From Bacillota bacterium (GTDB lineage Bacteria; Bacillota; UBA994): a stretch of 41,941 nucleotides of DNA. Shown here in pieces: positions 8,612 through 17,868 of the stretch; within the stretch, counting starts at the first letter, position 1; each line of letters starts with the position of its first letter. The notes beneath the pieces were generated by a model. It made no database searches and was not told the origin of the DNA. It saw only the letters and a list, made by a program, of their open reading frames with translations. Location: contig JAGXTJ010000018.1 in NCBI GenBank assembly GCA_018333655.1, positions 1 to 41,941 of the forward strand. Direction: 5' to 3'. A program made the position numbers and the translations under genes.

Positions 8612-9109
8612 TGACAATTTCCTCCTCCCTTGCGCAAATATCCACACGATCTAATTTTTGACAAACACCTCTTGCCCCCTAAGACAAACGGCTTTACAGT
8701 CACACCCTTTGCAAGACTCTGCTTCTTGTACGGCGGTTCTGCGCGAATCAGATTCTTAGAACCGCGCTTCGACTAGCGAGCTTTCAGAAAGATTGCCCTC
8801 AGCATGAAACTCGCCTGCTAGGTCGCGCTACAGATATTCCAATTGCTGCTTGAGAAAATCGAAAGCAAGTCGTGACTTTGAATGGGTATTAGTATTGCAC
8901 ATAGCCACACCATTTACACTGAGACTCCGGAGCCAATACCCCACTTCCGTAGCACAAAGGCCTCAGCTCGAGTCACCCGCTCGTAGTAGTTGAACAAATT
9001 ATATACCTTCATACATTGCAATGAGCCTCACGTCACCCTCGGTCGCTCCATAAATCCAAAGATGCTAAGTTAGGTGTGACAGGCAATGCTAAATGGCTGA
9101 AGCACGGTC
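8612..9109. other. Gene-free stretch with possible Wzy debris
   Basis: No convincing gene on either strand. On the minus strand next to the pseudogene, short pieces can be read in shifted frames (for example IYGATEGDVRLIAMYEG around 9010-9060) that weakly echo the QYGIVGAW region of the intact Wzy, with several stops between. An imperfect inverted repeat (GCGGTTCT/AGAACCGC) lies near 8733-8767. I see no promoter I would defend. Confidence 0.4.
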
Positions 9110-9870
9110 CTATGCCTGTTTTCGCGAGTAACTCCACCTTCCAAGCATATTCACTGTTCCTTCGAAGGTGCCTTGTTGCAACGCATACGCGAACTCATTT
9201 ACACGCATCGACAACGCCGGGTGTGCTACCGTGTGCCCAAAGTAAGTCAGTCTCCCGTGCAGCGGGAACGCCGAGAAAAGCAGACTGACTACCGCAATCG
9301 ACAAGAGAACAGCTCCTCGCAGTGAGTTCTTGGCGTTAACTACATTCAGAGCGTACGCGACCACCACCAGCAACAGAGCCATGAATAGCCCAGCAGAGCA
9401 TATTGTGCAGAGGAGGAGCGCTACTAGGGCAGCAAACTTACCCCAGGGATGTCTGATGAGATTCATGCGCAGCATGCCAACTATGGGAACTACAACACAT
9501 ACCGATCCGTAAACCAATCCGTAGCTACCGATATGTTGACCAGCAATGCCCTCGACCAGCTCGGCGCGCCCTGTAGCCAAAACTCTAGCTGCCATTGGAT
9601 TATGCGCTAAAAACCGCGCCGTGTTTATCGAAATCCCAGCAATGGTAACTAAAGCTAGAACGATTAGTTGCTTTAGCGCTTACAGATCACCTTGATGAAT
9701 GTAGCATTTAATAAACACACTCGAAAATCCTAGTCGAAAATGATTCATGAGACGAGAGACCTCGGAGCAACGACTAAACCTGACTGTACTAAAGTCATAA
9801 GTGATTGCCTCGTAGAAACTAGACGAACAATCGTCACCCCTGCACCTCTCTCCCAAAATTACACATGGAA
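9110..9870 (-). pseudogene. Decayed paralogue of the adjacent Wzy
   Basis: The translated stretch 9110-9595 aligns along its length with the intact protein at 7286-8611: MAARVLATGRAELVEG against MAARLLSTGIEELTIG, GSYGLVYGSVCVVV against GSYGFIYGLVFVVV, and an NMLGR end against TAGRLG. Upstream the similarity goes on through SRLMNHFRLGFSSVFIK (matching DRVFNYAGIGFFMIFFR), with an in-frame TAA between, and then through IVRLV in a shifted frame up to about 9860. The C-terminal third is lost. This is a duplicated or replaced polymerase in decay, with at least one stop and one frameshift. Confidence 0.8.
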
Positions 9871-9872
9871 TT

Positions 9873-11075
9873 CTAATCCTGCACCTCAGATATCAGTTTT
9901 ACAAGCTTGTCTACTTGAACATTCCATGTTTTTTCACGCAACACATATTCTCTGGCCGCAGTCGCTTTTGCAGCCAAAACATCGGGCGGTAGGGACAAAA
10001 CAAATTCCAAGCCCGCAGTGATAGCGGATACTGAATCATCCTCAAAAACGTACATATGACTGAGATACTCCTCCGTCAATCCATTGAGCTTTGTTGTAAT
10101 AATTGGCGTACCACTCGCCATATACTCAAGGATCTTGGAAGGAAAAGTGACTCTGCTGACTGGGTGGTCTACTAGGCGTGGATTTACAAGCAGAGTCGCA
10201 GCCTGCTGGGCAGTTATCACTTCTGAGTTAGGCTTTACACCCATATAACAAATTCTTAGATCTTCGCTACATGCTTTCTTTACATCAGGAACGAGAGGGC
10301 CATCTCCATACAAATCTAATCTAAATCTAGGGTTCTTAACATTCTTGGCTGCAGACAGCAAAGCGCGTATCCCGTTGTACTCAATGACCGCGCCGCTAAA
10401 AATGACCCGCAGGGCTTTGTTAGTAGAGTGGCCCAAAATATTGCTATCCGAGAGGGGGAAGTCGTTAGGATCGAGGCCCCCTTCTATTCGAACGGAACGC
10501 AATCCGGGCGCATACTCTATTGCCGCTCTGTCGTTTAGCACAACTACCGCAGAGAATTTTTTGATGCTACTCACTGTTGTGGCAGCCTCCAGACGCTGCG
10601 CAACACGGCCAACCAGACTTCTACTCATTACCTCTAAAGGCGGATCAGCTAAAATACAAATTACTTTAAACCCGAAAACTCTTGATGCCCATAGTAGTGG
10701 CAACGCCACGTATGGGTAGGCATTGTAACACAGGGCAATTTTAGGTTCACGCTTGAATTTCCAGCCCCATGCAAGTACCATAAAAAATGCGAAAACAATA
10801 AGGGTAAGTTGTTTTAACAGGAACACATTGATAAATGGGACTATTTTTGACTCCATGTGGCTTGTTAATTTCAATGTGTCAAACCCCATGCCAAGAATTC
10901 TCTCGCGTGGGTATGCTGCAACTGGGTACTCGGTTAGTATATGCAAATTTTGCCCATAGAGTTCAAAGAGTGCTTCCAAAAAACCAAGCTGCATTTTGTT
11001 CCCCGCCACTGATGGTCCGCGATGTCGTGTGCAGTCAACTGTTCTTATGGCACTCCCCAAAAAAAGCACTTTCAA
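9873..11075 (-). CDS. GT4 family glycosyltransferase
   Basis: About 400 residues with two Rossmann halves. The N-terminal half starts KVLFLGSAIRTVDCTRHRG; residues near 90-110 are hydrophobic (LTLIVFAFFMVLAWGW) and may anchor it to the membrane. The C-terminal half shows VIFSGAVIEYNGI, LYGDGPL and FPSKILEYMASGTPIITT, the GT4 nucleotide-sugar site with its conserved acid. It probably adds one sugar to the lipid-linked repeat unit; donor unknown. I prefer a TTG start at 11075 with GAGGTG six bases upstream; a GTG three codons earlier is the alternative. It ends three bases before the region where Wzy remnants begin. Confidence 0.82.
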   Translation of the reverse strand: MKVLFLGSAIRTVDCTRHRGPSVAGNKMQLGFLEALFELYGQNLHILTEYPVAAYPRERILGMGFDTLKLTSHMESKIVPFINVFLLKQLTLIVFAFFMVLAWGWKFKREPKIALCYNAYPYVALPLLWASRVFGFKVICILADPPLEVMSRSLVGRVAQRLEAATTVSSIKKFSAVVVLNDRAAIEYAPGLRSVRIEGGLDPNDFPLSDSNILGHSTNKALRVIFSGAVIEYNGIRALLSAAKNVKNPRFRLDLYGDGPLVPDVKKACSEDLRICYMGVKPNSEVITAQQAATLLVNPRLVDHPVSRVTFPSKILEYMASGTPIITTKLNGLTEEYLSHMYVFEDDSVSAITAGLEFVLSLPPDVLAAKATAAREYVLREKTWNVQVDKLVKLISEVQD

Positions 11076-11099
11076 TTCGGGCACCTCACTTCCATGCGC

Positions 11100-12143
11100 C
11101 TACTTCTTTGGTCGTATTAACGAGCAAATCGCCTTAGCCCAGCTGGCAGCATCGTCGCCGTCACAATAAGTGACACTGCCTTTGTATTGGCCGATTACCT
11201 CTCGATACATTCCCAAGTTGTTGGCAATAATGTGGAGTGAAAAGCTTTGTGCTTCTAGCAGGGGCAGCCCGAAAGTCTCGACTTTGCTCGGGAAAACTAG
11301 GGCGTCTACAGATTGATAGTAATTCATAACTTGCTGGTAACTTAACTTGCCAGTTAAAACGACGTTCTCTTCAAGCTTGAATCCCTTTATGCAAGACCAT
11401 GCTTTAGGGTTGTCGGGATCTAGCGTTAGGTAGAGCACGATTCCTTTCTTGCCAAACTTGTTCACAACTAATTCCATGGCTCGGTATAGAACTTGGTGAT
11501 TTTTATACACAACACCACTTGCAGGATAAAATAGCTTTACCTCTCCCTTGAGGCCGCTCACGCCGCCCAACTCGCCAAGGTCAATTGTACCAATGTCCGG
11601 CCGTTCGACCACTATTTTTTCGTGGCTAACACGGCAACGCTCTGCCACACTACCTCTCATCCATTCAGTCTGAACGATCACTTTATCCGCCTCTGCAACA
11701 CTTTTCTTTATAAGGTGGAAGTAAATGTTGCGATAGAACCACAGCATTCGCTCATCTTTGTTGAAGACGCCCCACTGATAGTCGAAAAACGGGAGGGACT
11801 GATGCACGTATACAGATTTGAACTTGACTCCACTTTTGAAGCCAAAAGGAAAATAGTTTTGCATAGAGAATAACTCGTCAGGCCACAATTTGTTTGCCCT
11901 ACACCAATTTTGCATTCCAAGTAGGTTCCAGTAATCCCTACTTGTATAGTGAGGGTTAGCAGAGTTCTTCACTATCATGACATTGCTCGGGATGTTCACA
12001 CTGTTACAGCTATCGGGAACAAACAAGTAGTACCTACTTGTGCGGTCTGCATTGAGGCTCAACCTTGCAATGTACTGGTTAAGTATAGTGAGCCCTCCGC
12101 CAGAAGCGAGAGATGTAGCATTAACCATAACAATCTTATTCAT
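11100..12143 (-). CDS. GT4 family glycosyltransferase
   Basis: About 347 residues. The N-terminus KIVMVNATSLASGGGLTILN has the glycine-rich acceptor loop typical of GT4 proteins. The middle has VIVQTEWM and VVERPDIG, and the C-terminal half has LFYPASGVVYKNH, VVLTGKLSYQQVMNYY and LVFPSKVETFGLPLLEAQS, the usual donor site with the EX7E-type acid pair. It should transfer one sugar to the growing unit; the donor cannot be told. ATG at 12143 is chosen since GGGGAG stands at good spacing; an in-frame TTG at 12164 would overlap fnlC. It is fairly AT-rich compared with the fnl genes just upstream. Confidence 0.82.
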   Translation of the reverse strand: MNKIVMVNATSLASGGGLTILNQYIARLSLNADRTSRYYLFVPDSCNSVNIPSNVMIVKNSANPHYTSRDYWNLLGMQNWCRANKLWPDELFSMQNYFPFGFKSGVKFKSVYVHQSLPFFDYQWGVFNKDERMLWFYRNIYFHLIKKSVAEADKVIVQTEWMRGSVAERCRVSHEKIVVERPDIGTIDLGELGGVSGLKGEVKLFYPASGVVYKNHQVLYRAMELVVNKFGKKGIVLYLTLDPDNPKAWSCIKGFKLEENVVLTGKLSYQQVMNYYQSVDALVFPSKVETFGLPLLEAQSFSLHIIANNLGMYREVIGQYKGSVTYCDGDDAASWAKAICSLIRPKK

Positions 12144-12160
12144 AGGAGCACGCTCCCCGC

Positions 12161-13294
12161 TCAATCATGAATGTCCCCCCACACCGTCCGGCGAACATAA
12201 TCCGTATACGACAAAATAATCCGCAACACCTTGTCCGACACATTTGGTGCGTCGTAGTCGCGCACTAGGCGTATGGCACCTTTAGGTTGGGTTGCGAGTA
12301 CCGCTAGCCCCTGCAAAATACGCTCTTTGGTGAGCCCCACCATCATGACCGCCGCCTCTTCCATGGCCTCGGGGCGCTCGTGGGCTTGGCGGATGTTTAG
12401 CGCGGGGAAGCCTAGGATGGAGGCTTCTTCGCTGATGGTGCCGCTGTCGCTAAGCACGGCTTTAGCGTGTAGCTGCAGCTTGATGTAGTCATTATACCCT
12501 AGGGGTTTGTGGATGTTGATGTGGGGGTGAAGTTCTAGCCCCTTGGCCTCTAGCCGCTTGCGCGTGCGGGGGTGAGTGCTAAAAATAACGGGCATGTTGT
12601 AAGTTGCGGCAACTGTGTTTAGGCTGTCGATTATATCAGTGAAGTTTACGTCGTTGTCGATGTTTTCTTCACGGTGGGCCGAAACAACGAAGTATTGTTC
12701 GGGCGTGAGGGCTAGGGTGTCTAAGATGCGCGATTTAGCGATGTCGTCACGGCGGGAATTTAGCACTTCGAGCATGGGGCTGCCGGTCTTTATGATGCGG
12801 TCTGGCGGCAGGCCCTCACGCAGCAAGTACTCGCGGGCGATGTCACTGTAGGTGAGGTTTATATCGGCGATGTGGTCGACGATTTTACGGTTGGTTTCTT
12901 CGGGGACGCGCTGGTCGAAACAGCGGTTGCCGGCCTCCATGTGAAAGATGGGGATGCGCTTCTTCTTGGCGGCAATGGCGCAGAGGCAGCTATTGGTGTC
13001 ACCTAGTACAAGGAAGGCGTCTGGTTTTACTTCGTCAAGAACTGGGTCTATCTTGATTAAAATATGGCCGATAGTTTCAATCGCTGTGCCCGTGGCGGCG
13101 TTGAGCATGAAATCCGGACGGCGGAGATTGAAGTCCTTGAAAAAGACTTCGTTAAGCTCGTAGTCATAGTTCTGTCCGGTGTGGACGAGCACATGCTCAA
13201 TGCTGGGCGATGCCTCAAGCTTTTGGATTAGCGCAGAGAGGCGGATTATTTCAGGGCGGGTGCCTACAACAGTCATCACTTTAAGTCTTTTCAT
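12161..13294 (-). CDS. fnlC: UDP-N-acetyl-L-pneumosamine 2-epimerase (FnlC/WbjD type)
   Basis: Final enzyme of the UDP-L-FucNAc pathway; belongs to the WecB 2-epimerase family. Seen: KVMTVVGTRPEIIRLSALI at the N-terminus, HTGQNYDYEL, DTNSCLCAIAAKKKRIPIFH, MEAGNRCFDQRVPEETNR, VVSAHREENID, and LSDSGTISEEA in the C-terminal half; all are WecB-fold signatures. About 377 residues, as expected. The start at 13294 follows the fnlB stop by two bases with AGGTGTGAG as ribosome site. Being downstream of FnlA and FnlB makes the L-FucNAc role much more likely than plain ManNAc synthesis. Confidence 0.92.
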   Translation of the reverse strand: MKRLKVMTVVGTRPEIIRLSALIQKLEASPSIEHVLVHTGQNYDYELNEVFFKDFNLRRPDFMLNAATGTAIETIGHILIKIDPVLDEVKPDAFLVLGDTNSCLCAIAAKKKRIPIFHMEAGNRCFDQRVPEETNRKIVDHIADINLTYSDIAREYLLREGLPPDRIIKTGSPMLEVLNSRRDDIAKSRILDTLALTPEQYFVVSAHREENIDNDVNFTDIIDSLNTVAATYNMPVIFSTHPRTRKRLEAKGLELHPHINIHKPLGYNDYIKLQLHAKAVLSDSGTISEEASILGFPALNIRQAHERPEAMEEAAVMMVGLTKERILQGLAVLATQPKGAIRLVRDYDAPNVSDKVLRIILSYTDYVRRTVWGDIHD

Positions 13295-13296
13295 GC

Positions 13297-14406
13297 TCAC
13301 ACCTGCAAAAAGAATGTATCTGGTCGTTGTGGCTCGAAGGCTTCGCTGGCCCACATCAGGGTGACTAGGTCCGCTTCGCCTATGTTCTCGATGTTATGCG
13401 TGTAGCCAGGGGGGATTTCGACTACCTTTAGTCTTTCGCCGTCGGTAGTAATGGCCACTACGCTGTCACTGCCGACTGCGCGTAGCCTAATTACCCCTTT
13501 GCCGCTCACGACTAAGAACTTTTCGTGCTTGGTGTGGTGCCAGTGATTGCCCTTGGTGATGCCCGGCTTGGCGATGTTTACTGAAAACTGGCCCTGACCC
13601 CTGGTGCGTGCAAATTCGGTGAAGGAACCGCGGGCGTCGGTATGCATATGTAGCTCATACGCCAAGGATTCCTCTGGCAAGTAGCTCAGGTAAGTGGCAT
13701 AGAGTTTTTTGGTGAAGGCATCGTCAAGCGCAGGTATGGCAAGGCTTGCGCGCGCATGGTGAAATGATTGGATGAGGTCGGCCAGTGCCCCGACGGTGGT
13801 GCTGTGTGCCACAGGCAAAGAGGCGAACCGCCCAGTAGGGGTGACTACGCCGCGCAAGGCACGTAAGAATTCGTCTACCACATCATCCACATAAACTAAG
13901 GTGAGATTAGCACTTTGGTCGTTAATAGTGATGGGTTGTGCGCGGGCAATGTTGTGCAAGAATGTCGCCACTACGCTGTTGTAGTTTGGCCGGCACCACT
14001 TGCCAAAGACATTGGGCAAGCGGTACACGAAAACCGGGGCACTTGTCGCGTAGCTGTGAGCGAAGAGCAGGTCTTCGGCAGCTTTTTTGCTCTGCCCATA
14101 GGGGTTGTCTAGCGCTGCTTGCGCAGAGGAGGCAAAGAGAATGGGGCAGCGGTTACCATGTTTGCTTAAACTAGACAGTAAGGTGGCCGTAAAGCCCGCA
14201 TTGCCGGGCATAAAGTCGCCAGCGTCTGGTGGGCGGTTAACCCCAGCGAGGTGAAAGACGAAGGTTGCCTCTTGGCAAAAGGCGGACAACTGCTCGGGCG
14301 TGGTGTCGGCGTCGCACTCGTAAACACTTTCGTATCCTTCATTGTGCAGGGTGGCTACAAGGTTACGCCCTATAAAGCCCTTAGACCCGGTAACAAGTAT
14401 GCTCAA
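13297..14406 (-). CDS. fnlB: Bifunctional C3-epimerase/C4-reductase (FnlB/CapF)
   Basis: Second enzyme of UDP-L-FucNAc synthesis. The N-terminal two-thirds are a short-chain dehydrogenase (ILVTGSKGFIGRNL near residue 5; NPYGQSKKAAE holds YxxxK; YRLPNVFGKW). The C-terminal third is a cupin: HMHTDARGSFTEFARTR, HWHHTKHEKFLVVSGKGVIR and PPGYTHNIENIG, with histidines that bind zinc in CapF. This SDR-plus-cupin layout is diagnostic. The TTG at 14406 overlaps the fnlA stop as TTGA and has GGAGG upstream; a GTG four codons earlier is possible. Confidence 0.92.
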   Translation of the reverse strand: MSILVTGSKGFIGRNLVATLHNEGYESVYECDADTTPEQLSAFCQEATFVFHLAGVNRPPDAGDFMPGNAGFTATLLSSLSKHGNRCPILFASSAQAALDNPYGQSKKAAEDLLFAHSYATSAPVFVYRLPNVFGKWCRPNYNSVVATFLHNIARAQPITINDQSANLTLVYVDDVVDEFLRALRGVVTPTGRFASLPVAHSTTVGALADLIQSFHHARASLAIPALDDAFTKKLYATYLSYLPEESLAYELHMHTDARGSFTEFARTRGQGQFSVNIAKPGITKGNHWHHTKHEKFLVVSGKGVIRLRAVGSDSVVAITTDGERLKVVEIPPGYTHNIENIGEADLVTLMWASEAFEPQRPDTFFLQV

Positions 14407-15425
14407 GCCCGCCTCCACCCTTCTAGTTCGTTACGTACGTATTCTAGGTCTAGTAGCTTGGCTTTGATCTCCTCAACTGACATGCGCGTGGTATTGTGAG
14501 AATTATACTCGGTGCCTAAGGTGAGCCGTTCGTCCCCTTGCACAAAGTACTTGTCGTAGTTCAGGTCGCGCTTATCGGCTGGTACGCGGAAAAACCCGCC
14601 GAGATCTTCGGCTACGGCATATTCCTCTTTGGTAAGTAAGGTTTCGTAGAGCTTTTCACCATGGCGCGTGCCAATGATGCGCAGTTCGTTAGGGGCGACA
14701 AAAAGTTCAAGTAGGGCCTGCGCCAAGTCGCCCACTGTCGCTGCCGGCGACTTTTGCACTAGCGTATCGCCTGCAACGGCATTTGCAAAAGCAAAGAGCA
14801 CTAGGTCTACCGCTTCGGGCAGGCTCATAAGAAAACGCGTCATGTGAGGAGCCGTCACGGTTAGCGGCCGCCCGCTCTTGATTTGCTCGATAAACAAGGG
14901 AATAACTGAGCCGCGCGAGGCCATGACATTGCCATAGCGTGTACAGCAGATGAGCGTGAGTGTAGGGTCTACCGTGCGCGCCTTGGCGACTAGCACTTTT
15001 TCCATCATGGCCTTAGAGATACCCATAGCGTTGATGGGGTAGGCCGCCTTATCCGTAGAGAGGCCGATGACCTTCTTAACGCCCATTTCGACAGCTGCCG
15101 TCAAGACGTTGTCGGTGCCAAGGACATTGGTCTTGACTGCCTCGAGGGGGAAGAACTCACACGAAGGCACCTGTTTTAGCGCAGCGGCATGAAAGACATA
15201 GTCCACACCATGCATGGCGTTTTTGATGCTGCCGATGTCGCGTACATCACCTAGGTAGAACTTAAGCTTGTCGCTTTGGTAGCTACGGCGCATATCGTCT
15301 TGCTTCTTTTCGTCGCGAGAAAAAATCCGAATCTCGCCGATGTCGGTTCGTAGAAAGCGTTCCGCTACAGCGTTCCCGAAGGAGCCTGTACCGCCGGTGA
15401 TTAAGAGGGTGCGGTGTTGGAACAT
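14403..15425 (-). CDS. fnlA: UDP-GlcNAc 4,6-dehydratase/5-epimerase (FnlA/CapE)
   Basis: Starts UDP-L-FucNAc synthesis by converting UDP-GlcNAc to a 4-keto-6-deoxy-L-sugar. The 340-residue soluble form has LLITGGTGSFGNAVAERFL at the N-terminus, FSRDEKKQDDMR, AALKQVPSCEF, STDKAAYPINAMGISKA (Met in place of the usual catalytic Tyr, as in this family), and MTRFLMSLPEAVDLV. Length and absence of TM helices separate it from the long membrane dehydratase at 20889. The ATG at 15425 follows GGAGGTCGC; the reading frame upstream of it merely overlaps the WbuB gene end. The real overlap with that gene is 25 bases. Confidence 0.93.
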   Translation of the reverse strand: MFQHRTLLITGGTGSFGNAVAERFLRTDIGEIRIFSRDEKKQDDMRRSYQSDKLKFYLGDVRDIGSIKNAMHGVDYVFHAAALKQVPSCEFFPLEAVKTNVLGTDNVLTAAVEMGVKKVIGLSTDKAAYPINAMGISKAMMEKVLVAKARTVDPTLTLICCTRYGNVMASRGSVIPLFIEQIKSGRPLTVTAPHMTRFLMSLPEAVDLVLFAFANAVAGDTLVQKSPAATVGDLAQALLELFVAPNELRIIGTRHGEKLYETLLTKEEYAVAEDLGGFFRVPADKRDLNYDKYFVQGDERLTLGTEYNSHNTTRMSVEEIKAKLLDLEYVRNELEGWRRA

Positions 15426-16645
15426 GTGCGACCTCCAGCAAAATGCTTCATGATAATTTCGTAGGAATGCTTGGCTGTGTAGTTGTTTTCTAGATATGCC
15501 CTGCCGGACTGCCCCATCCTGTGGCGTGTCTCTGCGTTGCAGAGCAAGTTCACCTTCTGCATAAAGACACTTACGCTTCGGGATTCGCACCAAAAGCCGA
15601 ACTTACCCCCCTCGATGATCTCACCCAAATCAGTGTGCGGGTCAGTGGCCGCCAATATCGGCAAACTGGCCTGCATATACGTCAGGAGGCGTGAAGGGAA
15701 ATTAGGGACAGTAAAACCTTGATGGAGGAATATAAGACCGACGTCACACGCGGCACAAAGTAGATCGAAATCCTCCGCCGGTAGAAATGGCAGCAGCTTT
15801 GCCGCGCGTGGCTTGGCAAGCTCAAAGTAGCGCTGCAGTTTGGCATACTCAGTACCTGCCCCAACAATAACAAAAAATGCTTGATCGTCATGCTCGTTTT
15901 CTTTGAGGCATTCGATGATAAACTCCACGCCGTGCGGGGCCCCGATGTTGCCTCCGTAGATAAAAATGGGCTTATCGTGCGGTAGGCCATATTTCGTACG
16001 CCAATACTCACGTGCTGCAGCGGTTAGGGTTAAATCTTGTGGTTCTATGCTGTTAGGGCACACCTCGACAAGGTTGGGTGCGATTTTGGGATTCTGTTCG
16101 AGGAGGAACTTGACGTTAGCTGGCGACATACACCCAATGTGGTCAGAGAGGCGGTAGAGCTCATGCTCAGTGGAGCGAAAGTAGCGGTAGGGGAGCCCTA
16201 GCAAGCCGCTTGCACGCATCATCCCCAAATCTACAGCGTTCTGTGGGAAGATGTCCTTTAACAACAGATAAGTCTTTAACCCATCGCGGGCGCGTAAGTA
16301 GCGTATAGTCTGCGTCAGAGTGACGGGTGGCGTTGAATACAACAATACATCAAACTTGATATGTGACAACTTTAAAGCGACTGCCCGCTTAAGCCTTGTG
16401 TCTAGGGTTATCGTGTTCCACGCTTTCCGTATTGCGCCTGTCTTCTGGATACTTCCACTTGGCACTTTTACGATTAAAGCCCGCCCTTCTTCGTGCACTG
16501 TAACACCCGACTGGGCACTAGACGCACTAGGTGACACGACAGCAACAAAATGCCCATTAGCGACAAACTCGCGCATCAAGTCAGGATATATGCCCCGCTC
16601 TTGCAGCGATCGCATATCATACAAAGTAATTAACATTACATTCAT
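15401..16645 (-). CDS. wbuB: WbuB-like GT4, probable L-FucNAc transferase
   Basis: A 414-residue family 4 transferase. Motifs: YDMRSLQERGIYPDLMREF at the start, YSTPPVTLTQTI and LKDIFPQNAVDLGM near residues 105-140, FIYGGNIGAPHG at the start of the donor domain, and NFPSRLLTYMQASLPILAAT for the donor site. This is the WbuB pattern; in several Enterobacteria wbuB directly adjoins fnlABC and adds L-FucNAc. Here it precedes fnlA on the same strand and overlaps it. The ATG at 16645 has GGGAGAGGG upstream. L-FucNAc specificity is inferred from family and gene order. Confidence 0.82.
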   Translation of the reverse strand: MNVMLITLYDMRSLQERGIYPDLMREFVANGHFVAVVSPSASSAQSGVTVHEEGRALIVKVPSGSIQKTGAIRKAWNTITLDTRLKRAVALKLSHIKFDVLLYSTPPVTLTQTIRYLRARDGLKTYLLLKDIFPQNAVDLGMMRASGLLGLPYRYFRSTEHELYRLSDHIGCMSPANVKFLLEQNPKIAPNLVEVCPNSIEPQDLTLTAAAREYWRTKYGLPHDKPIFIYGGNIGAPHGVEFIIECLKENEHDDQAFFVIVGAGTEYAKLQRYFELAKPRAAKLLPFLPAEDFDLLCAACDVGLIFLHQGFTVPNFPSRLLTYMQASLPILAATDPHTDLGEIIEGGKFGFWCESRSVSVFMQKVNLLCNAETRHRMGQSGRAYLENNYTAKHSYEIIMKHFAGGRTCSNTAPS

Positions 16646-16698
16646 TTTTGCCCTCTCCCTCGTCGGCCGCGGTGCATTACCATCGCCACTAACTGACC

Positions 16699-17826
16699 TT
16701 AATCCACTATCGCCATAACTCCCGCGATCACCCTCGCCTGTTCATCTTCAGTTAGGCTTGAGCCTGAAGGCAAGCAGACCCCTTGGGCAAAAAGCTCGGC
16801 GCCGACATCAGTGTGGTGCGGGAAGAAGGGGTAGGCCGAAAAGACTGGCTGCAGGTTCATGGGCTTCCACAGGGGGCGGGCCTCGATGTTCTGCTCCTGC
16901 AGGCACAGGACAATGTCGCGGGGGGTAACTTCGCTTGCGGGGTATATAGTGACGGCGGTCATCCAGTAGTTTGGCTGGCCGTAGGGCATAATGGGCAGAA
17001 GGCGAAGTGGGGTGTTAGCGAAGGCTGCTGCGTATCGCGCAAAGATCTGCTGCCGAGCGGTGATTCTTTCGTGAAGTACGGCTAGCTGCCCCCGCCCGAT
17101 GGCGGCACAGATGTTAGAGAGGCGGTAGTTGTAGCCGTAATCCACATGTTCGTAGTGGAGTGCGGGCTCGCGGGCTTGAGTAGCCCAGTAACGCATTTTA
17201 CGTAGGGCCGCTTCATCGTTTGAGACCACCATGCCGCCGCCCGAGGTGGTGATAATTTTGTTGCCGTTAAACGAAAAAACGCCGAAGTGCCCGAGCGAAC
17301 CGCATTGCTTGCCTTGGTAGGTGGCCCCGAGCGCCTCGGCGGCATCTTGAATGACCGGCACACCATAGTTCTGGCATATAGGTAGAAGCGCTTCGTAGTC
17401 GGCGCTCTGACCATAGAGGTCGACAATTATTGCTGCCTTCGGCAACTTGCCCTGCTCTGCCGCCCAGTGAAAGGCTTCTTCTAGCGCGCGGGGGGACATA
17501 TTCCAGCTGCTTGGCTCGGCATCTATAAACACCGGCGTCGCCTGTTGGTACATAATGGGGTTGCAGCTACCGGCGAAAGTAAGGCTTGAACAAAACACAT
17601 AATCTCCTTGCCCCACACCGAGGTAGCGCAAGATAAGGTGAATGGCGGCCGTACCTGAGGTGAGAGCCAAGCCGTGCGCAGCACCCACGTAGCGACAAAT
17701 CTCTTGCTCAAAAGCGTCGACTTGTGGCCCTAGGGGAGCAATCCAGTTAGAGTCGAATGCCTCTTTGATATACTCCATCTCTAGCCCGCTCATATGAGGA
17801 GGGGAGAGGTAGATGCGTTTACTCAT
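16699..17826 (-). CDS. DegT/DnrJ/EryC1 sugar aminotransferase (PglE-like)
   Basis: A 375-residue PLP enzyme that adds an amino group to a 4-keto-6-deoxy nucleotide sugar. Seen: LSPPHMSGLEMEYIKEAF, SNWIAPLGPQV, ALTSGTAAIHLILRYL, VIQDAAEALGATYQG (acid that contacts the cofactor), SFNGNKIITTSGGG (Lys that binds PLP), and GYNYRLSNICAAIGRGQL. These match aminotransferases that act on UDP-4-keto-GlcNAc, such as PglE and PseC-type enzymes. With the membrane dehydratase at 20889 it would give UDP-4-amino-4,6-dideoxy-GlcNAc. It lies 42 bases downstream of the FemAB-like gene. Start ATG has AAGGGGG upstream. Confidence 0.85.
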   Translation of the reverse strand: MSKRIYLSPPHMSGLEMEYIKEAFDSNWIAPLGPQVDAFEQEICRYVGAAHGLALTSGTAAIHLILRYLGVGQGDYVFCSSLTFAGSCNPIMYQQATPVFIDAEPSSWNMSPRALEEAFHWAAEQGKLPKAAIIVDLYGQSADYEALLPICQNYGVPVIQDAAEALGATYQGKQCGSLGHFGVFSFNGNKIITTSGGGMVVSNDEAALRKMRYWATQAREPALHYEHVDYGYNYRLSNICAAIGRGQLAVLHERITARQQIFARYAAAFANTPLRLLPIMPYGQPNYWMTAVTIYPASEVTPRDIVLCLQEQNIEARPLWKPMNLQPVFSAYPFFPHHTDVGAELFAQGVCLPSGSSLTEDEQARVIAGVMAIVD

Positions 17827-17868
17827 AAATGCCCCCTTAAATTAGTGCGCCTTACTGGATTGAAGTCG

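Noticed and set aside
8733-8767. Inverted repeat GCGGTTCT/AGAACCGC as a terminator upstream of wzy
   Set aside because: The loop is long, there is no T-run, and the surroundings are degenerate; not enough to call.
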